From the NCBI GenBank assembly GCA_964415245.1, contig CAYQAJ010000075.1:1-19070 (forward strand): DNA of 19,070 nucleotides, read 5' to 3'. The first letter of the stretch is position 1; each line of letters opens with the position of its first letter. The DNA is from CAYQAJ01 sp964415245. Its GTDB lineage: Bacteria; Planctomycetota; Planctomycetia; Pirellulales; Pirellulaceae. The notes beneath the pieces were generated by a model. That model was not told the origin of the DNA. It ran no database searches and saw only the letters and a program-made list of their open reading frames with translations. Positions 1 to 6,048 of the stretch are shown in pieces. Both the position numbers and the translations under genes were made by a program.

Positions 1-2
1 AC

Positions 3-1655
3 CGGGAGCCCGAGTTCTCGATGACGGGCGGCCCCATATATGACGGCTACGACGAACCCGATCCTGCGGACCGAACTAATTTGATACCTGATGTACCATT
101 CGACCAAGACGGGGCTCGTCCATTGGGCAGTGATCCCACCTTGTTGGAGACCGGTACGACGCCTAACTACAAGTCGGCGTTCCTGCAGCGATTGGCCAAT
201 CCGCTCGAGCCGTTCGATCCGCTGGCCAATCCGTACATCACGGTCGACTGGACGAGCATCGACCTGACCGTGTTCAACGGCGAGGACAAGAAGCCGGCCA
301 CGTTCCCGGCGGCACTGGAGCCGTGGGATCCCAGCGATCCGATGTACGATCCCACCGATCCGACGGACGGTAACGAAAAGCACTTCGCAACTCGGGAAAA
401 AGGCGTCAGCCGGCGGACACCCGATTTTCCGCCCTATCCCCCGATGGATCCGCCTGATGATCGGCTTTGGATCAATGCCACGACGCCTCCGGTTCGAACC
501 GGCACCAATCCCACGGCTCCTCCCGAACTTTTCTTCCCGTTCAACCTGGTACACACGCTGGGGTATCTGAACCTGACGATGGGCGTGCCGTTGGCGGCTC
601 CGCCCGCTTACGTGGGCGATCCTTCGCAGCCTTTCCCTTGGCTCACCTGGAACAATCGCCCCTACAACACGCCGTTGGAGCTGATGCTGGTTCCCGCCAG
701 CTCGCAGGCGCGGCTGTTGCACGAGTTCACGCTCCAGTCGCCCGAGGATCCCTACGACGTAAACGGGGGCGACCCGCTGAACTACCGCGCGCCGTTCGGG
801 CACCTGTTGAACTTTTTCCAGACCAACACGCCCGGCGGGCCGGATCAGGCCCCCCACTTCTACCGCATGCTCGACTTCGTCGAGACGCCGTCGCCGTTCG
901 TGGGCACCGAAACCTGGTACAGCCCCGCGCCATTCGCCGGAGCGCCTTTGAACGCCGGCGCCGATGGATTCCGCCCGCCTTTCAACCGGCTGTCGCGGTT
1001 CCGCGATCCGGGCCGCGTGAACATCAACACCATATTTGACCCGGTTGTGTGGGAGGGGATCACCAAGGGATTCCCCGAGATGGACCCCAGCTTTAACCCG
1101 ACGACGTGGAGCAAGCTCCAACGCAGCCGTCAGGGTTACGGCATCGGACCTGGTCTCGATCCGCAGTTTCCGTCGCAATTCGCCGCGCCCTTCCGCTCGG
1201 CGGCCAGCGCCGATCTGGCGCCGATCGCCTCGATGCGGCGGGAAGGCGTCGATGCCACGCTGCTGCGGCGCGATCCCGACATCCCGTCCGATCCGCTGTT
1301 TGATTTCGCGTCGGCACAGCCTTTCGACAACTCGCAGAGAAACCCCGCCTTCCGCTATGCCGGCCTCACGCGGCTGGGCAACCTGGTCACCACGCACTCC
1401 AACGTGTACGCGGTGTGGATTACCATCGGCTACTTCGAGGTCGAGGATAACAGCCCGGGCCCGGGCCTTCCCGCGGTCTTCGACGCCGGACATCCCGACG
1501 GCCTGCGGCTGGGGCAAGAGCTGGGTCTCGACTCGGGTCAGGTGCAGCGCCATCGGGCGTTCTTTATCATCGACCGATCGATTCCCGTCGCCTACGAACC
1601 GGGTCAGAACCACAACGTCGATCAGACGATTCTGCTGCGCCGCTTCATCGAGTAA
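3..1655 (+). CDS. C-terminal part of a large planctomycete-type hypothetical protein (5' end outside window)
   Basis: The reading frame is already open at base 3, six codons before the first ATG at 21, so the gene very probably begins upstream of the window and only about 550 C-terminal residues are seen. The protein is rich in Pro, Asp and Asn, with no membrane segment in the visible part, which fits an exported or surface protein. A GRVNINTIFDPVVWEGI stretch near residue 334 (counted from the ATG) resembles the VNIN(T) segment of GspK-like or Verru_Chthon pilin-cassette proteins. The end, with VYAVWITIGYFEVED, HRAFFIIDRSIPVAYEPGQ and a final LLRRFIE, is a tail I associate with large planctomycete pilin-associated proteins. 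Function is not established. The GspK/pilin link is a guess from short motifs; the coding call itself is secure from length, codon use and uninterrupted frame. Confidence 0.8.
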   Translation, partial: REPEFSMTGGPIYDGYDEPDPADRTNLIPDVPFDQDGARPLGSDPTLLETGTTPNYKSAFLQRLANPLEPFDPLANPYITVDWTSIDLTVFNGEDKKPATFPAALEPWDPSDPMYDPTDPTDGNEKHFATREKGVSRRTPDFPPYPPMDPPDDRLWINATTPPVRTGTNPTAPPELFFPFNLVHTLGYLNLTMGVPLAAPPAYVGDPSQPFPWLTWNNRPYNTPLELMLVPASSQARLLHEFTLQSPEDPYDVNGGDPLNYRAPFGHLLNFFQTNTPGGPDQAPHFYRMLDFVETPSPFVGTETWYSPAPFAGAPLNAGADGFRPPFNRLSRFRDPGRVNINTIFDPVVWEGITKGFPEMDPSFNPTTWSKLQRSRQGYGIGPGLDPQFPSQFAAPFRSAASADLAPIASMRREGVDATLLRRDPDIPSDPLFDFASAQPFDNSQRNPAFRYAGLTRLGNLVTTHSNVYAVWITIGYFEVEDNSPGPGLPAVFDAGHPDGLRLGQELGLDSGQVQRHRAFFIIDRSIPVAYEPGQNHNVDQTILLRRFIE

Positions 1656-1701
1656 CTTTGGACAGGGCTTTGGCACTCGTTGTTTTTCGTGATCGATCTT
1701 T

Positions 1702-1804
1702 TCCCCGCAGGGGATACACGACAAAGCTCAGGGTCGCGACCGAAGGGAGCGCACCCTGGGTACGATGCGTCAATGTACGGGCCCGACCCTGAACGGGTCG
1801 TACA
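1702..1804. repeat. Cluster of hairpins, REP-like intergenic element
   Basis: Three inverted repeats follow one another between the first gene and the Tat-signal gene. CCCC/GGGG lies around 1703-1712. CAGGGT (1729-1734) pairs with ACCCTG (1753-1758), with the palindrome GGTCGCGACC inside. CGACCC (1784-1789) pairs with GGGTCG (1795-1800), flanked by TGTACG and the TACA half of CGTACA. There is no U-tract, so termination is not the obvious role. The layout resembles the dispersed hairpin repeats of planctomycete intergenic regions; that it is repeated genome-wide is inference. Confidence 0.5.
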
Positions 1805-1822
1805 GGTGCCCAGGACATCGCC

Positions 1823-2797
1823 ATGAGCGCCCAACCGATCCTCCGCAAATTGCCGGTTAACCCGTCTCTTTACAACCGCCGCCACATTCTCCGTCTCGGC
1901 GCGGCGGCCGCGGCCGTCGGCCTGATCGACCCCGTGTTGCGCCTCGCCGCGCGGGCCGATGATGGCACCGAACGCAAGACCGAGTTCCTGATCGCCTGCA
2001 TGACGCTGCCCTACAGCGCTCATCCGCTGGGGCGCGCGCTCGAAGGGATCAAGGCCGCCGGTTACCGCTACGTGGCCTGGGGCACCACGCATCAAGAGGA
2101 GGGCCAGCGGGTGCCGGTCATGCCCGAGGATGCCCCTCCCGAAAAGGCCCGCGACCTGGCCGCCCGCTGCCGCGACATGGGCCTGGAACCGGTAATGATG
2201 TTCTCGATCGTGTATCCCGAGGCCGACGGCGCGCAGGAAGTCCTCTTAAACCGCGTTCGGCAGGCTTCCGCCGCTGGCATGCCGCAGGTGCTCACGTTCG
2301 GGCACACCAAAGGCGGCAATCGCGAGCTGTGGCTCAAGCGGTTCAAGGAGCTGGGCCCCTTGGCTCGCGACCACAACGTGACCATCGTGGTCAAGCAGCA
2401 CGGCGGCGAAACGGGCACGGGTGAGGCGTGCGCGGAGATCGTTCGCGAGGTCGATGACCCCGGCATCATGGTGAACTACGACGCGGGCAACGTGATGGAC
2501 TACCTCGACGTCGACCCCATTCCCGACATCGAGAAGTGCGCCGACGTGGTCCGCAGCTTCTGCATCAAGGACCACCGCAACTGGCCCCGCGACGAAGATT
2601 GCGGCCCCGGCCTGGGCGAGATCGACCACTATCGCCTGTTGCACCCGGTGGCGTTCACGGGTCTGAAGATGCCGCTGTGCTGCGAAAACATCTTCGCCCC
2701 GCTGGTACCGCGCCCCGCCGAACCCGCCGGCATCGACACCCTCGCCCGCCGCGCCCGCGAGTTTCTGGAAACGGTGATCGCGGGGCTGCACGCCTGA
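1823..2797 (+). CDS. Tat-exported TIM-barrel sugar phosphate isomerase/epimerase-like protein
   Basis: 324 residues. The N-terminus carries a twin-arginine signal (NRRHILRLG at residues 18-26) followed by an Ala-rich hydrophobic stretch and a likely cleavage site after ARA near residue 45, so it is probably exported folded. The rest matches the xylose-isomerase-like TIM-barrel family (AP_endonuc_2 fold). Candidate metal ligands lie at barrel-strand ends: KQHGG (His193), NYDAGNV (Asp220), KDH (His251) and CCEN (Glu288). In this family such residues bind a divalent metal that supports sugar isomerisation or epimerisation; the substrate cannot be read from sequence. The start is supported by AGGA at 1812-1815, seven bases ahead of the ATG. 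Planctomycetes carry many Tat-exported paralogues of this family. It appears to be a single-gene unit, with a hairpin terminator candidate following at 2803. Confidence 0.85.
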   Translation: MSAQPILRKLPVNPSLYNRRHILRLGAAAAAVGLIDPVLRLAARADDGTERKTEFLIACMTLPYSAHPLGRALEGIKAAGYRYVAWGTTHQEEGQRVPVMPEDAPPEKARDLAARCRDMGLEPVMMFSIVYPEADGAQEVLLNRVRQASAAGMPQVLTFGHTKGGNRELWLKRFKELGPLARDHNVTIVVKQHGGETGTGEACAEIVREVDDPGIMVNYDAGNVMDYLDVDPIPDIEKCADVVRSFCIKDHRNWPRDEDCGPGLGEIDHYRLLHPVAFTGLKMPLCCENIFAPLVPRPAEPAGIDTLARRAREFLETVIAGLHA

Positions 2798-2802
2798 TGT
2801 TG

Positions 2803-2847
2803 CCTCTCGCTCCGCGAGAGGGCATGGCGAGAGCTTCGCGCCTTTTC
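2803..2847 (+). terminator. Tandem hairpins, probable terminator of the isomerase gene
   Basis: CCTCTCGC (2803-2810) pairs perfectly with GCGAGAGG (2814-2821) around a 3-base loop. A second, weaker hairpin, GGCG (2826-2829) with CGCC (2839-2842), is followed directly by TTTT. The first stem lies six bases past the stop codon. Together they are a plausible intrinsic terminator, although the stem next to the T-run is short. Confidence 0.45.
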
Positions 2848-2920
2848 TCATCCAACGCTCGACTTTCCCCGGTTCGTTGATGGGGATAAACTTGTGTAGA
2901 GGCACCGAGCCCAACAAACC

Positions 2921-2926
2921 GGGAGG
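2921..2926 (+). promoter_or_regulatory. Ribosome binding site fixing a TTG start
   Basis: GGGAGG ends six bases before a TTG codon at 2933. No in-frame ATG occurs until deep inside the domain, so this site decides the start of the HEPN gene. Confidence 0.7.
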
Positions 2927-2932
2927 TGGCGG

Positions 2933-3352
2933 TTGAACCGATCCGAATGGCAGCAACTGTCTGCCGAACGAATCGACGACGCACGTACGCTCCTGGTGGG
3001 AGCGAAGTGGTCCGGCGCCTACTACCTGGCAGGGTATTCGCTCGAATGTGCGCTCAAGTCCTGCGTTCTGGCGTACATCGAGCGGACGGGAATCATATTC
3101 GAAGACAAGAAGTACGCGGAGAGATGCTGGACGCATAACATCGAAGATTTGCTAGGACTCGCCGGACTGGCCGTCGAACGGGAAAGAATGGCGGGCGCAA
3201 ACTTCACGTTCGGTCAGAATTGGACCGTTGCAAAGGACTGGAGCGAACAGAACCGCTACCGCATGTCAACACAGTTGAAGGCGGAAGAGTTGTTCGACGC
3301 ACTGACCGACCATACCAATGGAGTACTGCCATGGGTCAGGAATTACTGGTAA
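2933..3352 (+). CDS. HEPN-domain protein (TTG start)
   Basis: 139 residues, all one predicted alpha-helical HEPN-like domain. The N-terminal half has the typical helix pair with a central YYLAGYSLECALKS segment (about residues 26-39), and the second half has the THNIEDLL segment that occupies the RNase-motif position. HEPN toxins carry R-x(4-6)-H; here the nearest arrangement is Arg-Cys-Trp-Thr-His, one residue short, so RNA cleavage is uncertain. The start is a TTG with a strong Shine-Dalgarno six bases ahead. The 3' end overlaps the next gene by 22 bases, which implies translational coupling and a functional pair. No MNT nucleotidyltransferase, the classic HEPN partner, is adjacent. The domain call is confident; a toxin role is inference. 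Confidence 0.8.
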   Translation: MNRSEWQQLSAERIDDARTLLVGAKWSGAYYLAGYSLECALKSCVLAYIERTGIIFEDKKYAERCWTHNIEDLLGLAGLAVERERMAGANFTFGQNWTVAKDWSEQNRYRMSTQLKAEELFDALTDHTNGVLPWVRNYW

Positions 3353-3732
3353 ACGAGCACATCGAAGCGGGCGCCGATTTCGTTCGCAGCTTTAACGACT
3401 ACGTTCCCGTTAGCGTCGCGTTCTGGCTTAACCCAGCCGATGCGGAGATTTGGTATCTGTACGTCGCGTCGGACCACATTGATGACCGCAATACCCGCGA
3501 TGCCTACGGCGAGGTACTGCGGCGCCTGAGCCACGGCCAGGTTCCATGGCTCAGCGCGTTTCAAGTCAAGCTTGTAAACTCGTCGGATCGAGTCGCGCGC
3601 GACGCCATCCGGATACGAGATCGCTACCCCACGCCCGTCCCCACGCGGTATCAGGGATCGTCGCTCGGCGGCTTGGCCATCGACGGCGCATACATCTACC
3701 CGCCGCTGGTCGCGCAGAAGACTTCGCCGTAA
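3331..3732 (+). CDS. Hypothetical protein, overlapping partner of the HEPN gene
   Basis: 133 residues when started at the ATG at 3331, which has GGAG seven bases upstream; a longer version of the frame starting at 3220 would lie inside the HEPN gene without such a site. It overlaps the HEPN gene by 22 bases. The sequence is mixed alpha/beta: a helix, then a VSVAFWLNPADAEIWYLYVAS beta hairpin, a further helix, an IRIRDRYPTPVPTRYQG segment and a C-terminal beta-rich GLAIDGAYIYPPL. I see no nucleotidyltransferase GS-D-x-D motif and no DNA-binding helix-turn-helix. I recall similar small proteins encoded beside HEPN proteins, but cannot name a family. An antitoxin or modulator role for the HEPN protein is the natural inference from the overlap. 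Confidence 0.75.
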   Translation: MGQELLVNEHIEAGADFVRSFNDYVPVSVAFWLNPADAEIWYLYVASDHIDDRNTRDAYGEVLRRLSHGQVPWLSAFQVKLVNSSDRVARDAIRIRDRYPTPVPTRYQGSSLGGLAIDGAYIYPPLVAQKTSP

Positions 3733-3804
3733 CTCGATAGCGCGGTCAGCAGGTGGCGCGGCTCCATCATTGACCGGGCAGATCGCGCTCGGCGAGAACG
3801 TGCC

Positions 3805-4458
3805 ATGTTCATGGACCGTCAGCTTCGCGAGTCCGCCAGAAGTCGGGCGCGAGTATTGGTGCCTGGGCTATTCGTGGGCGTTGCCGGGGTATTGTTGTAC
3901 TTCGCACTGGTGGCGCTGATTCGCGAATCTTTCGTGTCGCTCGTCGCTAGTCGAGTAGGCGAAAGAATTGCCGAGTACGCAGTGATCAGTCTCGCGCTGC
4001 CCGCGTTCGCCGTGTTCCTACTGCCCGCGATGATCGCCGAGCGATACGCACGCCGATACCGGCAGCACTGCCCGAGTTGCAGTGCAGACCTTGAGGGCAG
4101 CATTACGGGAATCATCGCCACGCGATGCTGCCCCCATTGCGCGACTCAAATCGTCGAGGGGGGCCGCGTCCGATCGTGGGCGGCGTTCGCGCGATACCAG
4201 GATTGCCGATTTCGTGCCGGCCTCAAACTGTGGCTCTGGTCATGGCCTATCGTCGCGGCCCTACTCTTGGTATGGGCGTACTTCGGCCGGTCGCAACTCC
4301 AGGAGTCTTGGCCTTCGTTGTTCCTGGCGCCGGTCTTGGGAGCGTCATTGGCCGGCTGGGCGTGGCTTCGCACGTTCGATTGGCGATTCTTTCCGCAGCT
4401 CGCGGTGTCGGTCGCGCTCATTCTGATTACCGCCGCGATGCTATGGCGGGCCGCTTAG
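3805..4458 (+). CDS. Zinc-ribbon-containing multi-pass membrane protein, function unknown
   Basis: 217 residues. Five hydrophobic segments are visible: about 17-39, 56-78, 141-160, 170-188 and 196-214. Between the second and third lies a cytosolic-looking loop with Cys89-x2-Cys92 and Cys109-x2-Cys112, a treble-clef or zinc-ribbon-like knuckle (CPSC...CPHC). Arg-rich flanks of helices 2 and 3 suggest the zinc loop faces the cytoplasm. A second ATG two codons downstream (3811) is an equally possible start, and no strong ribosome site is visible for either. It lies between two toxin-antitoxin-like pairs and shares their strand, but the gaps of 72 and 189 bases do not demand co-transcription. No catalytic motif is recognised. 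Confidence 0.7.
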   Translation: MFMDRQLRESARSRARVLVPGLFVGVAGVLLYFALVALIRESFVSLVASRVGERIAEYAVISLALPAFAVFLLPAMIAERYARRYRQHCPSCSADLEGSITGIIATRCCPHCATQIVEGGRVRSWAAFARYQDCRFRAGLKLWLWSWPIVAALLLVWAYFGRSQLQESWPSLFLAPVLGASLAGWAWLRTFDWRFFPQLAVSVALILITAAMLWRAA

Positions 4459-4484
4459 TCGAACGCGAATGGCGATTGCTTGCC

Positions 4485-4544
4485 GCGGTTCGCTTGCGCC
4501 GCTATGCTGCATGGGCGACCCGTTCAGGCGGGACCCCGAACCGC
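4485..4544. repeat. 8-bp inverted repeat with 44-base spacer
   Basis: GCGGTTCG (4485-4492) and CGAACCGC (4537-4544) are exact inverted copies just downstream of the membrane-protein gene. The right arm is followed by AAAA. It could form a long-looped hairpin or mark an operator; there is no T-tract to make it a terminator. The rest of 4459-4647 shows nothing else I can support. Confidence 0.35.
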
Positions 4545-4647
4545 AAAACCCAAGACTTTGGCCGTTTCTGCTGAGGCCTGCGCACTCGCTAAGAAACATA
4601 CGATCGGTTGATGCTCGGGCGCTCGATTCGCCGAGCGGCGCGGTGAA

Positions 4648-4992
4648 ATGCCCTTCAAGATCACCATCACTCAGGACGCCGAGAGGCAATTCCGTTCATT
4701 GACGTTGCGCCAACAGCGGATCTTGGAAGCGGCCATCTTGTCCCGGCTTGAGCACCAGCCGACCACACCGACGAGAGCCATCAAGCGGCTGCGCGCCAAT
4801 CCTCTGGCGGAGTTTGAACTGCGCGCGGGTGACTTGCGCGCGCTGTATAATGTTGAGGGCGACGAGGTGGTCGTGGTGCTCGTAGGGCGAAAAGCAGCAA
4901 ACAAACTGATTGTGGAAGGAGAAGAGTTTCATGGCCATCAAGACCATCCCCTTAAGCCGCCTGGAGACGGAACTGGAAAGGACTCTGAATGA
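4648..4992 (+). CDS. RelE/ParE-superfamily toxin-like protein
   Basis: 114 residues. It begins FKITITQDAERQFRSL, the usual opening of RelE/ParE toxins, continues with a helical segment (RQQRILEAAILSRL), and then has the basic core AIKRLRAN and the beta strands FELRAGDLRALYNVEGDEVVVVLVGRK, closing near Asn83-Lys84. RelE members cleave mRNA on the ribosome while ParE members inhibit gyrase; sequence alone does not decide between them, though the RAGDLRALYNV stretch is common in RelE-like proteins of cyanobacteria and planctomycetes. The last ~30 residues beyond KLIVEGEEFHGH overlap the antitoxin frame and look like an extension. It lies upstream of and overlaps its antitoxin by 62 bases, the reverse of the usual order. 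Its ribosome site (GGTGAA next to ATG) is weak, consistent with low expression. Confidence 0.8.
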   Translation: MPFKITITQDAERQFRSLTLRQQRILEAAILSRLEHQPTTPTRAIKRLRANPLAEFELRAGDLRALYNVEGDEVVVVLVGRKAANKLIVEGEEFHGHQDHPLKPPGDGTGKDSE

Positions 4993-5185
4993 GTGCGCCG
5001 AATCCGGCCAGACCGTGGTCGTGGAGTTGCCCGATCAGCGCCTCCTGGCGATTCAGTCGCTAGACCCAGGCGAGGACGATTCCCTGATCGACGAGCTGCT
5101 GGCTTCCAACCCGCGGTTTCGAGCACTGCTGGAAAACTCGAAGAAAAGTCCGCGCAAGCCATTTCCTCCCGGTAATGGCGACTAA
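4931..5185 (+). CDS. Antitoxin of the RelE/ParE-type pair
   Basis: 84 residues from the ATG at 4931, chosen over an upstream ATG at 4910 because AAGGAG lies at 4916-4921 with good spacing. The N-terminal half, IPLSRLETELERTLNECAES with a following TVVVELPDQRLLAI strand, resembles the short Phd/YefM-like DNA-binding fold. The C-terminal half (LIDELLASNPRFRALLENSKKSPRKPF) is the type of disordered-to-helical tail that wraps a RelE toxin. The start codon lies inside the toxin gene (62-base overlap), and the antitoxin has a much stronger ribosome site than the toxin, which would give the required excess of antitoxin. Family assignment is moderate because no clear Phd signature is visible; pairing is strong from context. 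Confidence 0.75.
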   Translation: MAIKTIPLSRLETELERTLNECAESGQTVVVELPDQRLLAIQSLDPGEDDSLIDELLASNPRFRALLENSKKSPRKPFPPGNGD

Positions 5186-5217
5186 CCGACGGAGCAATCT
5201 TCAGGTAGCGGGTTCGC

Positions 5218-5259
5218 AAGAAACAACCAAGGCCGGGCGGCACCGTCGTGCGCCCGGCC
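5218..5259 (-). terminator. Intrinsic terminator for hsp20
   Basis: GGCCGGGCG (5231-5239) pairs with CGCCCGGCC (5251-5259), and the stem extends by CAC/GTG past a one-base bulge. Read on the minus strand the hairpin is followed by TTGGTTGTTTCTTG, a usable U-rich tract. It lies about 130 bases past the hsp20 stop codon. On the plus strand, after the antitoxin gene, the same hairpin lacks a T-tract. Confidence 0.6.
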
Positions 5260-5390
5260 CGGCAGTCGGCGAAACCACGTCGATCACTTACTACCGCCGA
5301 CGCCCGGGGTTGCTCTCCGCGGGTCGCCGGCCTTACCGTTGCCTTGCCCGCGCCAGCCGTTGTGCGCGAGTCGCAAGGCCGAGCTGACAA

Positions 5391-5846
5391 TCAACTCTTC
5401 ACCTCGACGTGTTTCGCCTTGGCCTCTTCGGTCTTGGTCAGGGTGATCTTCAGCACGCCTTCGTGGAAGCTGGCCTCGACCTTCTCGGGATCGACGCTGG
5501 CCGGAACCGGCAGCACGCGCCGGAACGAACCATACCGGCGCTCAACCCGATGGAAGGTCTTGCCCTTCTCCTCCTTCTGTTCCTTCTTCTCGCCGCTGAT
5601 CCAGAGCTGACCGCTGTGCACCTCGACGTTGATCTCCTCGGGTTTCATCCCGGGAAGCTCAGCACTCACCTCTACCGAGGTGTCGGTCTCCGCCACGTCG
5701 AGCTCAGGCGTAAAAAGCCTTCCTCCGACGGGCCACCACTCTTCCAGCGGTGACAGCATCCGTTCCCAAATCGGCGAGAACTCCCACGTTGGCATGCCGA
5801 GCAGCCTTGACTGCCGCTCCTTCTGTGGTGTCAGTTTGCCGATCAT
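5391..5846 (-). CDS. Hsp20 family small heat-shock protein
   Basis: 151 residues, typical for bacterial Hsp20. An N-terminal arm rich in Trp and Pro (WEFSPIWERMLSPLEEWW, residues 21-38) precedes the alpha-crystallin domain (about 46-138), which contains VSAELPGMKPEEINV and ends in the hallmark G-V-L (residues 130-132, EGVLKITL). The C-terminal tail has a V-x-V (VEV) in place of the I-x-I anchoring motif. It is an ATP-independent holdase that keeps unfolding proteins soluble in the cytoplasm. A very strong Shine-Dalgarno, GAAGGAGGTG, sits six bases before the ATG and is preceded by a long hairpin (5871-5911). No CIRCE operator is seen. Its stress role agrees with the UspA and CBS genes at the far end of the window. 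Confidence 0.95.
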   Translation of the reverse strand: MIGKLTPQKERQSRLLGMPTWEFSPIWERMLSPLEEWWPVGGRLFTPELDVAETDTSVEVSAELPGMKPEEINVEVHSGQLWISGEKKEQKEEKGKTFHRVERRYGSFRRVLPVPASVDPEKVEASFHEGVLKITLTKTEEAKAKHVEVKS

Positions 5847-5870
5847 GGCACACCTCCTTCTCTCATCTGC

Positions 5871-5911
5871 GGCACGGACGGCGCCGAACCCACCGGCAGA
5901 CGTCCCGTGCC
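5871..5911 (-). promoter_or_regulatory. Leader hairpin just upstream of the hsp20 ribosome site
   Basis: On the minus strand GGCACGGGACG (5911-5901) pairs with CGTCCGTGCC (5880-5871), one G bulged, and GCCG/CGGC form an inner stem around a seven-base loop. The helix ends about 10 bases before the Shine-Dalgarno GAAGGAGGTG. It does not itself cover the ribosome site. The remaining upstream DNA to 6048 shows no promoter or CIRCE site I can support. Confidence 0.45.
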
Positions 5912-6048
5912 TGCCTCATGAATTTTCACGCTTCTCTCTACTGTTACTACGCCGGAACTGCGGCTATGGTTTGGAGGCGCAAGTGGTTGGTGGGACGTTG
6001 GTTACGGACGAACAGGGACGGGCACGGACCGCGTGCGGGCCGCGTGCT

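Noticed and set aside
1669..1686. TTTGGCACTCGTTGTTTTT as a sigma-54 site ahead of the Tat-signal gene
   Set aside because: The invariant GC of the -12 element is replaced by TT.
2246..3136. A 296-codon minus-strand frame opposite the isomerase and HEPN genes
   Set aside because: It spans two clearly coding plus-strand genes and their intergenic terminator and has no recognisable domain.
3220..3330. Longer N-terminus for the HEPN partner starting at 3220
   Set aside because: The extra residues lie wholly within the HEPN gene and look like a frame shadow; the ATG at 3331 has a proper ribosome site.
5847..6048. CIRCE operator or a clear sigma-32-type promoter for hsp20
   Set aside because: No TTAGCACTC-N9-GAGTGCTAA repeat and no convincing -35/-10 pair could be found.
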